From Prorocentrum cordatum (taxonomy: Eukaryota; Sar; Dinophyceae; Prorocentrales; Prorocentraceae), in the NCBI GenBank assembly GCA_963575745.1, contig CAUYUJ010014750.1:186001-250000 (forward strand): DNA of 64,000 nucleotides, given 5' to 3'. A model generated the notes under the pieces. That model was not told the origin of the DNA, did not search any database, and saw only the letters and a program-made list of their open reading frames with translations. The translations under genes were made by a program, and so were the position numbers. The number at the start of each line of letters is the position of its first letter. Position 1 is the first letter of the stretch. Shown piece after piece: positions 10,800 to 21,710 of this stretch.

Positions 10800-11229
10800 T
10801 AACGTTTGCATGGGGCGTGCACCCCCAGGAGTCGTTTGTCGTCCTGGAAAACACTGGCTGGAATGTCGACGCTCACTATGAGCATGATAGATGCGCCACG
10901 CGGGCCGTTCCCCCTGGTACCGCGCGCAAATTCTACAGCCTCGAATCCCGCTCCGTGCGTGAAGGGCTGAACCCTAGGCCCCATCACACATCGCCCAAGA
11001 AACATATGTTTCCAAATCTTCGATGTCCGTTCTGAATTGCCCCCCCCTCTTATTTTCGAGCCATGAGGGCCAAGAGGCCTCCCAGACTTCTCCAATGAGT
11101 CCCATGAGGGCCGCACGACCTCCTGAATGAGCTCCGAGAGTGCCTCCCAGATTCTCCACGGAGACCCGAAGAGAGTCCCTAAGACGGCCGTAGTCGTCCT
11201 TCAAAAATCTCCCTTTGCACAATATCTCA

Positions 11230-11450
11230 AAAACCCGACTTCTCATCCTCGATGTCATCGTCCGTTCCTTCCCTCCTCCCTTCATGCCTCCTCCCTCCTC
11301 CTCCTCATCATCATCATCATCTCCCTCGTGCGGCATTCCTCCTCCTCCTCCTTCTCCTCCTCTCCGTTTCTTTCCCCTCCTCCTTCTCCTGTTGTTTCTT
11401 TTCCTTTTCTTCCTCCTCCTCTTCCTCTCCTACCCCCAAGCTGGTGCCAG
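11230..11450. repeat. Polypyrimidine tract (CTC/TTC)n
   Basis: About 220 bases of almost pure C/T on the plus strand with a short CAT triplet run. The Ser/Pro/Phe-rich frames are artefacts. Confidence 0.85.
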
Positions 11451-11454
11451 AGGG

Positions 11455-11600
11455 TCGAGAACAGCTCAATATAGCCTCCGACAGACCTCCAAGAGGCCTC
11501 AAAACAGCCTCAAGATGGCGCAAGATAGCTGAGCATGGCTCAAGGTAGCCTCCGACAGCCTCTAGCCGAGCATGGCTCAAGATAGCCTCCAAGAGGCACC
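11455..11600 (-). repeat. CAAGATRGCYCAAGATGGC minisatellite
   Basis: Units such as CTCCAAGAGGCCTC and GGCTCAAGATAGCCTCCGAC; the reverse-strand form of the 80-460 family. CATGGCTCAAG inside it superficially resembles the end of a spliced leader but is a repeat unit. Confidence 0.65.
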
Positions 11601-12534
11601 AAGAAAACCCCCGATTGCGTCTGGATAGGCTGGTGGGAATAGCGAAGTCCTTTGGAACTTCGTAAGCCGCCCTGTGCCATGAAGAGTAGGCCTCGGAAAC
11701 TCGCGTCGGTGTAAGTCAAAACCAGCTCAGAGTGGGCCCGCCGAACCGCAGATGTCGCGGGGCCAACCACGGAAAAAAAAACGACACCAACAGAAAAACC
11801 GAGAAGGAGGGGCGAAGAGGATGCGAGAGCTTCTTCGAAATGTCGATTTGGCAATAAGGGGGGGCGACACCGAGGGGGAACGACAGCTTGAGAGAGAACG
11901 CGGCGACTGAGTAGTGCACGAGTGGTGGAACAGATCCGCTGGTTCTTCTCCATCATGTCGGCAACGGTCTGGGGCGGCGCGGGCAGGACAGATGCAAAAC
12001 CTTCCAACTCTCCTACTCCTGCTCCCTCTTCCTATATCCTCCTCCTGCTCCTCATCCTCTACCCCGTATCCTGCTACACTCATCGTGCCAACATGAGGAC
12101 GCCACACAAAGAACGAAAGGGCCTTGCCTCTGGCCACGGTGAGCGTCGTTCACGAACAGGTTCGCCGACATGATCTAAGGAACGGCCTGGATTTGGACGA
12201 AGAGAATATATTGACACAGCGTGCTGTTGATACGTTCTGGGGTTTCCAGGATTTCTGACAGCTTTCGCGCGGGGTACACTTTGCGTCGAGTATTGTCTAC
12301 TCTGGCTGGCGCCGCTGGTCGGTCACCTATTCGCAATCATCGAGTGGTCGCCCGTACGGGACTTGTTGGCAATTGCTGACCCCCCTTCTCGTTGCCGAGC
12401 GCGGAGGAAACAGTGGCGCACCGTCCCATCGCCCGCCGCCGCGCACCGCGCGCCTCGGCGGATTTCCACGGTGACCTGGCGGACACAGCATGCGCGACTC
12501 TCGAAAATTCTCCGGGGGTAAAATGAACAAATCC
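11601..12534. other. Unassigned region
   Basis: Includes GGCTGGTGGGAATAGCGAAG (11628-11647), a motif also found near 39252, 39933 and 45920. Open frames up to 155 residues on the minus strand show no codon bias or known motif. Confidence 0.4.
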
Positions 12535-12735
12535 GGGAACATGTTTGAACATGTCCGGCCTACTTTTTGAAAAATACCAGGGTCGTTTTGGAAATTTCCG
12601 GAATCAATTTTGAAAAATTCCGGAATCCATTTTTGAACATTTCCGGATTTCAGCAGTCAGATGTCCTGCGCGGCGGGCGCATTCCACCCCTCAAAACTGT
12701 TTCTGAAAATTCCCGGGTTCCTTTTTGAAGAATTC
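12535..12735 (+). repeat. TTTTTGAAAAATTCCGGAA minisatellite
   Basis: Units of about 30 bases on TTTTTGAAAAATTCCGGAAT at about 12567-12650 and 12690-12735, flanked on both sides by CGCGCCGCGCGC-rich DNA. Confidence 0.65.
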
Positions 12736-13595
12736 CCGAACCGCTTGCGCAAACAAAAGCGGAAGCGTTCTCTGACACATTCTACAATCCAGAAATAATG
12801 TCCGGGCGGTCCGACGGGCGCGGCCGGCTGATTCACGCGCCGCGCCGCGCGCGATTGGGCGCAGCGCGCGCCGCGCGTTGCGCCCGCGAACAGCACTCGA
12901 AGGGGCTACCTCGAAAACAGCGCCACGGCAGCTGCGACTCGCGGACTCCCCAAGAGCAACACAGCATGCAGCTTGGAATCTTCGAGGGCGTTCCGATGCG
13001 CGAAAAATACACCGCGAACATCACGCAAAGAACCTGCGCGACGGAATGCGCTCGCCCATTCTTCCCTGGAACCCGCGCGGAAGAACAGGAAAACCTGGAA
13101 TTCTGAAAAACTATCAATATCAATACTTCATACTCCTCTGATGGATACCAGCACCTCCTGAACCCAATATGGTCCTTACATCAGCGTTTTGACAGTGCTC
13201 CTGCTCAGCTGCGAAAAGCCAACGAACTACCGTCGCAAGCATGCGGTTGAAAAACGAGCTACGGCGCACGCTTCGCAGATTCGACGAACACACACTTCGC
13301 CGCGCCGCATCCCGATTCGATCACCTCGGTCAAATGCGACCGTACTGGACCGACCCAAGTTTGCAACGAACACGCGGAGGGGTCGGGGAGGCAACGAGAA
13401 CTGCTGCAGCACGGGTCGGGGAGGATGCCAGACCCTCCCTACCGAGGCGCAACGCGTCTCTCCTTACCAACGGTCAGCACAAAAACACGCCGCTGGGGCG
13501 CCGCGCGAGGCAACCTCGCGGTTTGGGGCCAGCGAGTGCTCTGCCGGGCGGGACGGGGCCATGCCTCGTGCACGGTGCAGAGGGGGAGCGGATGA
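12736..13595. other. Unassigned region
   Basis: GC-rich, including CGCGCCGCGCGCG blocks at 12835-12890. Several frames of 80-250 residues on both strands, none with a recognisable domain. Confidence 0.4.
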
Positions 13596-13770
13596 GGACG
13601 CGAGAAAGAGAGAGAGAGAGAGGGAGGGAGAGGAAGGGAGAGGAAGGGAGAGGAAAGGGAGGGAGGGAGAGGGAGGGAGGGAGAGGGAGGGAGGGCGAGA
13701 GGGAGGAGGGAGAAGGAAGCGAGAGAGAGAGAGGGAGGGAAGCAGGGAGAGGGAGAGGGAGAGACCGAGG
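13596..13770 (+). repeat. (GA/GGGA)n polypurine tract
   Basis: About 170 bases almost entirely G and A (GAGAGAGAGAGAGGGAGGGA type). It creates the Arg/Glu/Gly-rich plus frames (13189-14341) and Leu/Ser/Pro-rich minus frames here. Confidence 0.9.
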
Positions 13771-14237
13771 CTGCGCACGTGGCGGGCGCCCGCCTGGCGG
13801 ACGGCGCGGGTGTCGCGGCCCTTTCCGGGGGGCGTCTTCGGAGGGGCCCCCCTCCAGGGAGGCGAGGCCTTCCAGAGACCCTTCGGGGCCCCTGAGGGGC
13901 CCCTTTGGCGGGCCCCTTCCGAAGCTGTCTGAAGGGGCCGCCCCCCTCCCTGGGTGGACTCCTCCAGGTAGCTTCATAGCGGGGCGTCCGTGGGCGGACG
14001 GCGCGGACATCGCGATCACACGGGTGGGGGCAGCGGGGCAGGGCACCGGTAACATTCGCCCGTGCGTCCTGCCAGCGAAGGCGTCTGCACTGGCCGCGGG
14101 ACCCAGAGCGCAGTCGGGGCGCACGAGCAGCTCAGGCTCGCCCTGCATGCAGGAGAGAGAGCACAAGAAGGCGAAGGCGAGGCCACGAGTCAGACTGATA
14201 GTAATGAACACACTGAGTGGTTCAGAGGTCCGCGCAG

Positions 14238-14420
14238 ATGTCTTGGATCGGCGCTGCACTCCCCACCACTGGCAGGCAGAGCACTCCAGGGGCGGCGCTG
14301 GAAGCGCTACTCCAACTGCGCCTGCTCAGGGGTTCCAATGAGTGGATCAACGGCGCTTGACACCCCTGGTGCCTGAGGTTGTGCCAGAAGGGTCTAGCGT
14401 CCAGCGCCGATCCAAGACAT
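14238..14420. repeat. 19-bp perfect inverted repeat, 145-bp loop
   Basis: ATGTCTTGGATCGGCGCTG at 14238-14256 is the exact reverse complement of CAGCGCCGATCCAAGACAT at 14402-14420. The arm and its outer flank (GGTCCGCGCAG) resemble 9482-9515, so the arm belongs to a dispersed element. No target duplication recognised, so a MITE is possible but not shown. Confidence 0.6.
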
Positions 14421-14719
14421 TCGGTTTGTGTTTACGCTTGCCGATTCTATCATGTCTGCAGCCAAGTGAACCTCAGCGGGCGTTGTCCGATACCCCAGCG
14501 TCGAGTGGACCCGCAGACATCGACATCTACTAACTATATTGGAATGTCTACGCACATGGGGGGCAAAGAAGCACCCCCATCCCCCACCTAACCACCCTCC
14601 CCAGAGGAGAGGAGGGGGGACATGTGGGGAGGTGTAGACTTGTCGTGCCCCTTCTGCGAGACAGCCTCGCCATCGGGAGCCGAAGCTTGGCGGCCCAGCC
14701 CAGGGCGGCCCCGCTGAGC

Positions 14720-14900
14720 GGTGACTGTGCTCGGGCTCGATGAGGCTCGGAAAGCTCCGGGGCGAGGGCGGCCGGGCACGCGGCGGACGCCTCCTCCACC
14801 GGCCTGCCGAAGTAGCGGCCGATGTGCTTCTGGTTGTTGAACCTCCACACCTGGGAGGACCCGGGGCCGCACATCGAGGGGGCGCGGAGGCCGAAGAGGG
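14720..14900 (-). CDS. Codon-biased exon candidate, unknown (WRFNNQKHIGRYFGRPVEEA)
   Basis: Inside a 235-residue minus frame (14548-15255) only this part has strong coding character: SMCGPGSSQVWRFNN, QKHIGRYFGRPVEEASAACP and AALAPELSEP, with nearly every codon ending in G or C. It is preceded by a run of C/T (14888-14906), which could be the polypyrimidine tract of an intron acceptor. No family recognised; the rest of the long frame is probably non-coding. 14900-15250 downstream in plus coordinates is open but without bias. Confidence 0.3.
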
Positions 14901-15249
14901 GGGGGGGGCAGAGGGCAGAACCACGGGCAGTGGATCGGTCTTCGGGGACCTCGGCAGGCGCTGGACATGGATAACCGCATGAAACAACTAAGAACCCCCC
15001 TGGGCCACCGTTAGCACCGAAACGAAAATAACAATTACGTGGAGGCGGATTTAGCGGAACGATACCTTTACCATCGCACCAAGCCGCAACAAATAAAAAA
15101 TGATTGCCGACCCCCGTCGGCACAGCTCTCACACGCTTCGTAGCCCCATCGGGAAATCTCGTGAAGGCCCCAGTGGCTCCGCTCGCATGGCGCCGCTGCG
15201 CCCGAGCGGGATCTTGAATTACTGGACCACGTGACAGGATGGCTCCAGG

Positions 15250-17640
15250 GGCCAATTGGCGCCAAATGTCAGGCTAACGCTTCAGGGTTCTGGCTGCGTT
15301 ATCGCTTCACTGGAAGGAGGAGGGGTCGTAATTGCTTCACGAGGTTGTTCCCTCCATGGTCCGGAAATGTCTTCATCCTTGTTCACTGCCTGCGGTCCCC
15401 AACGATCGACCCAAATGCCTGCCTGCGGTCCATGTTCCATGTTCACGAGGACCCTAAAGATCGATCCTACAAGCGGTGGTTATGGACAAATCCCCGCCTC
15501 GAAAACTAGGGTGAGAATGATGTCATGATGCGGTTCTAGAACGTTCCAGACATTCCAGAATATCTAGCAACCCTCGTCTCTGGAGTCCGCGCGGGGCAAA
15601 CTCAAAACCTGGAAACGGTGGTCGTGACTTCTTGCTACTCTGCAGGACTGAGAGGGCAGGGACCAAAAGCACGCCGCGAGGGGTCCAGCCGCGACCCACT
15701 CTCCTCCTGCCACCGCCCACTGATTTCTCGCGTCGTGACAGAAATCACGACGGAAAGAAACAACAAATCTTTGGCCTGTGAAGGCCCGTACCAGGCCCCG
15801 GGACCGTCAAAAACCACTCAGGATGAGAAGCAAGTCACCATCAAATAGGTCCAGACCTCTGGGGGTCACGTTGCGAAAATAGAAAATGGATTGTCCTCTC
15901 TCTAGCTCCTTTTCCTCATCATACGCATCCACCCGCTTGCCCTCCTCTTCCTCTGCCGAATCCTCATCCCCCCTTCACCCCGTGTTGCTCGTCCTAACAG
16001 CCTCCTTTTCGCACCTGTCGTCCTGAAGTCACCGCCGAGCTCTGGCTGCTACCACGGCAACCTCTGAACTTCCTCTTGCTGCTGCTCCTCCTGCCCCTCC
16101 TCAAGCTCCTGCTCCTCAAGGTCATCCCCACATGCCTGAAGCTTACCGTTGAACCTCCCCCCTCTCCGCAGCCTTGGATAATCAGGGGCCAAACTCCTCT
16201 GGCGCACGGCGGACTCCTGCCACACCGTCAGGGCAGGACCGCGCGGTCTGGCTTCTGCCACCCAACAAGATTTCCTGATACTGAGGCATGTCTGCTGCCA
16301 AGGGAATGCCGCAAAGGCTTTCGGGAGTCGGGCTTCTTCGATCTCGAACGCCCACGGAGCTTCCCCGACTGGAACCCTCCCACACGAGGCCAGAGTAGGC
16401 AAGGTCGGATGGTCGCACGGCGACGCCAATGCGTCGGTAAGGACGAAGGAAGATCAGGCTCCACATCGCGCCGCCGATGTCTCGACGATGCGGCGCGATC
16501 CTCCGACCCCGTCCACTCCAGCCGCATACCCCTGGAGGTCCCCGTCAGGCCTGAGCTATCCAGGGGTCGAGCGGTCTCCGATATCTGCGGAGAAGGAGCA
16601 AGACCAGCAAGGCAAGGCCATGAAAGAAGCGGTTCCTGGCGATAGAAGGTCCTGGACCCTGGAGATTATCACTGGGACCAAACCTTCGTGCTGAGACGTT
16701 TGTTGACGGCCCCGAGGCCGCAGGAATTGGCCTCCAGAAGCCAAAAACTGAGAACAACCCAAAAGGTCCCAGGGCCCTTTCCCTCGGAAACTCGATCCTT
16801 CATACTGGGATGAGGACGGAACCGTGTCTGGGCCCCCGTCGTGGAGCCCTGCCGCCCTGTGAACGCACTATTTGCATTATCGGGGGGCCTGGTCTACACG
16901 ACAGATCGCAAACCCAGACCACCGACGTCGTGACTAATTCCACAACGTGGTCCTCAAAAGGTCTGGACATATTTCCCGGGACCACTTCTTCATCCCGAAT
17001 CCTTTTGCTGACGGTCCCGGGGCCCGGTGAAAGCCTTCAGACGCAAAACACGTCCAAAAACTTTCTGTCGTGATTGCTTCGCGACGCGGGGGGTCTCGCC
17101 CTCCTCCCGAAACCTCCGACGATTTGCGTGTTTTTCCCCGTCGCTGGCCCCCGAAGATCTCAATCCAATCACCAGGATAGGCTTTTCATCCCGAGTCGTT
17201 GTCTGATGGTCCTGGGTAATCAACGAAGTCGGAGGTCCCACTCTCATTTGAAACAGTGTAGAACTGAGTCCGAAGACTATGTCTCGATCCGCACCGTCGC
17301 ATGTAGCACGCGTGCAGCGGCCCCACGCAGGCCGCGCACTCACCCCGGCTGCGCGCACGCGCGAAACTTTCGATTGTCTCGATGTCTGCGCCCTCTCCAG
17401 TTGTGAGCTCACTGCCCTTGTCGCCGTGCGCCCTGCCGCAACGACGAAGTACCCCGACCCCACGACGGGGTTTGTTTGAGGACTTCCTTAAAACAATTAG
17501 TTTCAAAATCCCAGAAATCGCTCAAACATCGTTCATGAAAAAAACACCATCCGCCGATCCCCGCGTGCTGTTTGTGACAAGGCCTGTGAGATAACTGGCA
17601 ATATCCCTCCTCCTTTCCCCCCCACCTGGGGTCCAAACTC
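15250..17640. other. Unassigned, mostly non-repetitive region
   Basis: Contains a pyrimidine-rich stretch (15895-16110) and a weak dispersed motif: CCCGGGACCGTCAAAAACCA (15798-15817) resembles in inverted form CTGACGGTCCCGGGGCCCGG near 17009-17028, with a further diverged copy near 16700. Open frames of 60-190 residues on both strands lack codon bias and motifs. Confidence 0.4.
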
Positions 17641-17689
17641 CCTTGTGGGGTCCACCCCCCCCACCCCCGGGCCTAGAGCTCGCCAGCGC

Positions 17690-18060
17690 TTCCCCCATAG
17701 CCTCCGGAGCCTTCCAACAGTTCCAAGACGGCCCAGGAGGGCCCAAACGAAGCGCCAATATAGTCCAAGAGAGCTTCGACACGGACCAGTATAGTGCCAC
17801 GACGATCCAAGACGACCCAAGGGGCCCGAAAGATCGCCCCATGACAGCCCATGAAGCCCCGAAGAGGGCTCCAAGACGGCCCAAGAGGACCCAAAGACGG
17901 CCCCAGGGGCCCTCACGACGACCCAGGAGAGGCCCAAGAAAGCTTGACAAGGGGCCAAGAGGCGAATACAAACGGACCTTCCGAGCCATTCCCCCCAATG
18001 GGCCCAAGAGCCCCCCAGAGGCCCCCGCCGTGCCCCCGAGAGGCATCCTGGAGAGCCGCG
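17690..18060 (+). repeat. CCAAGACGGCCCAAGAGG minisatellite
   Basis: Units of about 15-20 bases (AAGACGGCCCAAGAGGACCC and similar). Translations are LLGRLGALFGASW-like on the minus strand, the hallmark of this repeat. Confidence 0.8.
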
Positions 18061-18497
18061 AGCTCGCGCCCAGCCTAGCCCACCACGGGTCACAGCACAT
18101 TCGGCGCTCTTGCTCGCCGGGAGCTGTCGCCGCAACTTCTCGCAGTCTAACGCGCACGGGGCCGGCGCGAGCTTTCCACGGCAATACTCCGGAGACGTGA
18201 GGTCAAATTCCAGGGGTCGACCCACGAAATCCCGGTGAAACTCCGGCATGGCTGAAATTTCAAAATCATCGCGCGCCAAACCAATGCGTAGCAAAATCAA
18301 TCCACGCATGCAGCGCACCACCCTCTCAGGCATCATAGCAACTTCTCCCGGGCGCGCAGTCTCTCCAACTTCTGGCGTTTCCTTCTCTGGCCCGCGGAAG
18401 CCGCCGATGCACGGTTGGGGCGCGCGTTCTCGTCGAGGTGCATCGCGCCGAGATTTGCGCCGTTGATGTCGGCGCTGATCTCGCGGATGATGAGCCG
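18050..18497 (-). pseudogene. Coding-like fragment with frame change, unknown
   Basis: Minus strand 18497-18333 reads RLIIREISADINGANLGAMH, LDENARPNRASAASAGQRRK, RQKLERLRAREKLL, then TGA, with clear G/C-third codon bias and a basic coiled-coil-like end. The adjoining frame continues past that stop as MPERVVRCMRGLILL...DFEISAMPEFHRDFVGRPLE and on to about 18060. Either a frameshifted gene remnant or two exons. The first stretch follows TTTTAG on the minus strand, a possible acceptor. No family recognised. Confidence 0.3.
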
Positions 18498-18639
18498 CTT
18501 TTAGTTCGCGAGCTCCGACGTGGAAAGAAGCTTCATCTGCGCGTGCTTCGTGAGTTTGCCATGTCCAAGTCTGCCGCTGCTGCTGGCGCCTGCCGAGCCC
18601 CACGAGACCCTCGTGCGCGTCTAAGAGGCTTCTGAGCCA

Positions 18640-18930
18640 CAGCCCAGGTACAGTGTCTCAGACGACCCACGAGGGCCCAAGGCCGCTCAAAAAGCCCCCA
18701 AGACGGCCGAAGGGGGGTCCACGACAACCCCAAGCGTCCGGATGGGAAACCTGGACGGACATGTCGAGCTTCCCACGCCAAGCGCAGCCCAATTTGCCCC
18801 CTTCTGCGAGGCCGCCAAAAAACTCCCAAGAGGCCCCCAGGAGGCCCCCAAGAGGTGCAAAAACTGCTTCCAAAACGACCCCGAAACGCCTCCCACGAGG
18901 TCCCGTCCGCCATCCGCGTGACCTCAGGCC
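18640..18930 (+). repeat. CCAAGACGGCC minisatellite
   Basis: Same family as 17690-18060: CCCCCAAGACGGCCGAAGGG, GAGGCCCCCAAGAGG. Separated from it by the coding-like fragment. Confidence 0.7.
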
Positions 18931-19035
18931 TGCAGCCCAGACGCGGTGGCTGGATGTGCCGAAAGCTATTCGATAATCCGGCCCTCAGGAGCAACACGCC
19001 CCAAGCGCCAGTTCCCCGAGGGGTCGGCGATGTGG

Positions 19036-19043
19036 CGTAAGCC
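19036..19043 (+). repeat. 8-bp target site duplication, left
   Basis: CGTAAGCC immediately outside the left terminal inverted repeat; the identical octamer is at 21026-21033 immediately outside the right one. Confidence 0.85.
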
Positions 19044-19339
19044 TTAAGTCGGGCCTGTCCCCCGACAGGCGGATTTTCGACGAACAATTAGTTACGCTAC
19101 CGAAGAAAACCCACATACCTAGTTTAAGTCGCGTGTGTTCGCAGACCCTCGCCGCCCATCTGAACAATTGCAGTCTTCATCGCCAAACATGGAGGTGGCA
19201 GCGCATCCACGGCGATTTTTGGGGGCATGGCTGCCGCGCAGGTCGGGCGGTGCTCTGAATTAGGACTACAGGAGCGCGCCTGCGTGACAGCGCAGGCGCG
19301 CCGAGCCGGCTTGAGCCAAGGTGTTTACAGATCTTGACA

Positions 19340-20582
19340 AGACACAAGTTCCCACCCCCAGCGCACCCCCTGTGGCGTCGAGGAAATGCCACGCCTGCCA
19401 CGCCCTGGGAGCCTGCAGCGCACAGGGCCCCCACCCCCAGCGCACCCCCTTGTGGCATCGAGGAAATGCCACGCCTGCCACGCCCTGGGAGCCTGCAGCG
19501 CACACCTCCGGTGTCGAGGCCCCCACCCCCAGCGCACCCCCTTGTGGCATCGAGGAAATGCCACGCCTGCCACGCCCTGGGAGCCTGCAGCGCACCCCTC
19601 CGGTGTCGAGGAAGTGCCACGCCTGCTAGGCCCTGCGACATTGGCGCGTATAGAGACCGCGGTGGGCCCCCACCCCCAGCGCACCCCCTGTGGCGTCGAG
19701 GAAATGTCACTCCTGCTAGGCCCTGCGGCATTGGCGCGTATAGAGACCGCGGTGGGCCCCCACCCCCAGCGCACCCCCTTGTGGCGTCGAGGAAGTGCCA
19801 CACCTGCTAGGCCCTGCGACATTGGCGCGTATAGAGACCGCGGAAGGCCCCAACCCCCAGCGCACCCCCCGTTGTTCGGTCGAGGAAATGCCACGCCTGC
19901 TAGGCCCTACGACATTGCGCGTATAACGACCCGCGGCGGGCCCCAACCCCATTGTGGCGTCGAGGAAGTGCCACACCTTCTAGGCCCTGCGACATTGGCG
20001 CGATTAGAGACCGCGGAAGGCCCCCACCCCCAGCGCACCCCCTTGTGGCGTCGAGGAAATGCCACGCCTGCTAGGCCCTGCGACATTGGCGCGTATAGAG
20101 ACCGCGGCGGGCCCCCACCCCCAGCGCACCCCCTTTGGCGTCGAGGAAGTGCCACTCCTGCTAGGCCCTGCGACATTGGCGCGTATAGAGACCGCGGTGG
20201 CCCCCACCCCCAGCGCACCCCCTGTGGCGTCGAGGAAATGCACACCTGCTAGGCCCTGCGACATTGGCGCGTATAGAGACGGGCCCCCACCCCCAGCGCA
20301 CCCCCTGTGGCGTCGAGGAAGTGCCACGCCTGCTAGGCCCTGCGACATTGGCGCGTATAGAGACCGCGGTGGGCCCCCACCCCCAGCGCACCCCCTGTGG
20401 CGTCGAGGAAGTGCCACTCCTGCTAGGCCCTGCGACATTGGCGCGTATAGAGACCGCGGTGGGCCCCCACCCCCAGCGCACCCCCTTGTGGCGTCGAGGA
20501 AGTGCCACGCCTGCTAGGCCCTGCGACATTGGCGCGTATAGAGACTGCGGTGGGCCCCCACCCCCAGCGCACCCCCTGTGGT
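19340..20582 (+). repeat. ~92-bp satellite inside the transposon
   Basis: CCCACCCCCAGCGCACCCCC recurs at about 19352, 19431, 19523, 19669, 19760, 19853, 20022, 20116, 20205, 20287, 20380, 20470 and 20562, mostly 82-93 bases apart, with a further degenerate unit near 19945. The first three units carry CACGCCCTGGGAGCCTGCAG, the rest CTAGGCCCTGCGACATTGGC with GCGTATAGAGACCGCGG, so two subfamilies abut near 19620. The long frames over it (up to 288 residues) are artefacts. Confidence 0.9.
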
Positions 20583-20589
20583 GCTACGC

Positions 20590-20820
20590 TCTGCCGTGCC
20601 GTGCCCTGCGCGCCAGCCCTGTGTGCTATGCTGTGCTGTGCTGTGCTGTGCTGTGCTGCTGTGCGGTGAGCTGTGCTATGCTGTGCCGTGCTGCGATGAG
20701 CTGTGCTGTGCTGTGCTGTGCTGTGGTGTGCTGAGCTGAGCTGAGCTGAGCTGAGCTGTGCTCAGCTGTGCCGTGCCGTGCTGAGCTGAGCTGAGCTGTG
20801 CTGAGCAATGCTGTGAGGAG
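20590..20820 (+). repeat. CTGTG/CTGAG pentanucleotide microsatellite
   Basis: GCTGTGCTGTGCTGTG then GCTGAGCTGAGCTGAG with variants; 230 bases inside the transposon. Confidence 0.9.
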
Positions 20821-21025
20821 GAGGAGGGGGAAGAGTGAGGTGAGTGTCGCGGGTGTGTCGCGGGTGCGGCGCGGCAGGGAAGAAAACCAGAACCCCACGA
20901 AGCATGTGGGGGAAAAAAACACCAAAGATATTCCCAAAATGCTAAAAAAATAGTCAAACATAGTTCCCATACCATTTTTTACTATTTTTGAATATTCCCC
21001 CTGTAGAGGGACAGGCCCGACTTAA

Positions 21026-21033
21026 CGTAAGCC
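21026..21033 (+). repeat. 8-bp target site duplication, right
   Basis: CGTAAGCC directly after the right terminal inverted repeat, identical to 19036-19043. Confidence 0.85.
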
Positions 21034-21181
21034 CCACTCGTAACACGACTGGTAGATCAGAGTACAAAGTGCACCGCCTCCGAGTGAAGACACAGCCTGA
21101 ACATCAATAGGACAACGTCGTTCCGAATTCTCGAGGGCGGGGGCTGGGTCTCGGATTGGACTGGTGACTCGGGCCTGGGAG

Positions 21182-21435
<254 letters not shown>

Positions 21436-21589
21436 ACTCATGCTCATCCTGGCCATCTGGCCATCTGCGTGGGACCACCCGTTGCGCCAGCAAGCGGCAG
21501 CGCGGCACCTCGAGAGCGCTGCGCGGGTTCTCGGACAAGGCCTCCCGGTCGGGGCGGCGGGGCGTCCCGGCTCAAGACCCTCCCGACCT

Positions 21590-21590
21590 T

Positions 21591-21623
<33 letters not shown>

Positions 21624-21710
21624 CTCCTCCTCCTCATCCTCCATTTCCGCCATCTCCTCATCCTCCATCTCCGCCGTCTCCTCCCTCCTCGTCCTCCTTC
21701 TCCGCAGGAC
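21590..21710 (+). repeat. (TCC)n microsatellite
   Basis: TCCTCCTCTTCC units with CATCTCC interruptions. 21710-22430 is unassigned; open frames there show no domain. Confidence 0.85.

Larger units (their letters stand above)
19044..21025. mobile_element. Non-autonomous TIR DNA transposon, 1982 bp, carrying a satellite
   Basis: Ends in a perfect 18-bp inverted repeat: TTAAGTCGGGCCTGTCCC (19044-19061) and its reverse complement at 21008-21025. Allowing mismatches the terminal repeat extends to about 34 bases (29 of 34 identical by eye). Both ends are flanked directly by CGTAAGCC, an 8-bp target duplication. Subterminally each end can also fold a short hairpin (CCTGTC...GACAGG left, CCTGT...ACAGG right). 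There is no transposase: the interior is a ~92-bp satellite (19340-20582), a CTGTG/CTGAG microsatellite (20590-20820) and an AT-rich right end. An 8-bp duplication fits hAT and some other superfamilies; the terminal TTAA also recalls piggyBac, but the flanking octamer argues that TTAA is part of the element. Superfamily therefore open. Confidence 0.85.

Noticed and set aside
11525-11585. CATGGCTCAAG as a spliced-leader relic
   Set aside because: It is a unit of the CAAGATGGCTCAAG minisatellite and lacks the CCATTTT part of the leader. The CTTGAGCCAAGG at 19313 was rejected for the same lack.
13189-14341. 366-residue plus frame and 261-residue minus frame
   Set aside because: Their length depends on a GA-rich microsatellite; no domain on either side.
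14548-15255. 235-residue minus frame as one gene
   Set aside because: Only about 60 codons (14720-14900) have coding bias; the remainder looks non-coding.
19325-20438. Frames up to 288 residues with repeated ATPARPCDIGAYRDRGG-type peptides
   Set aside because: Direct translation of the ~92-bp satellite in the TIR transposon; frames shift wherever a unit has an indel.
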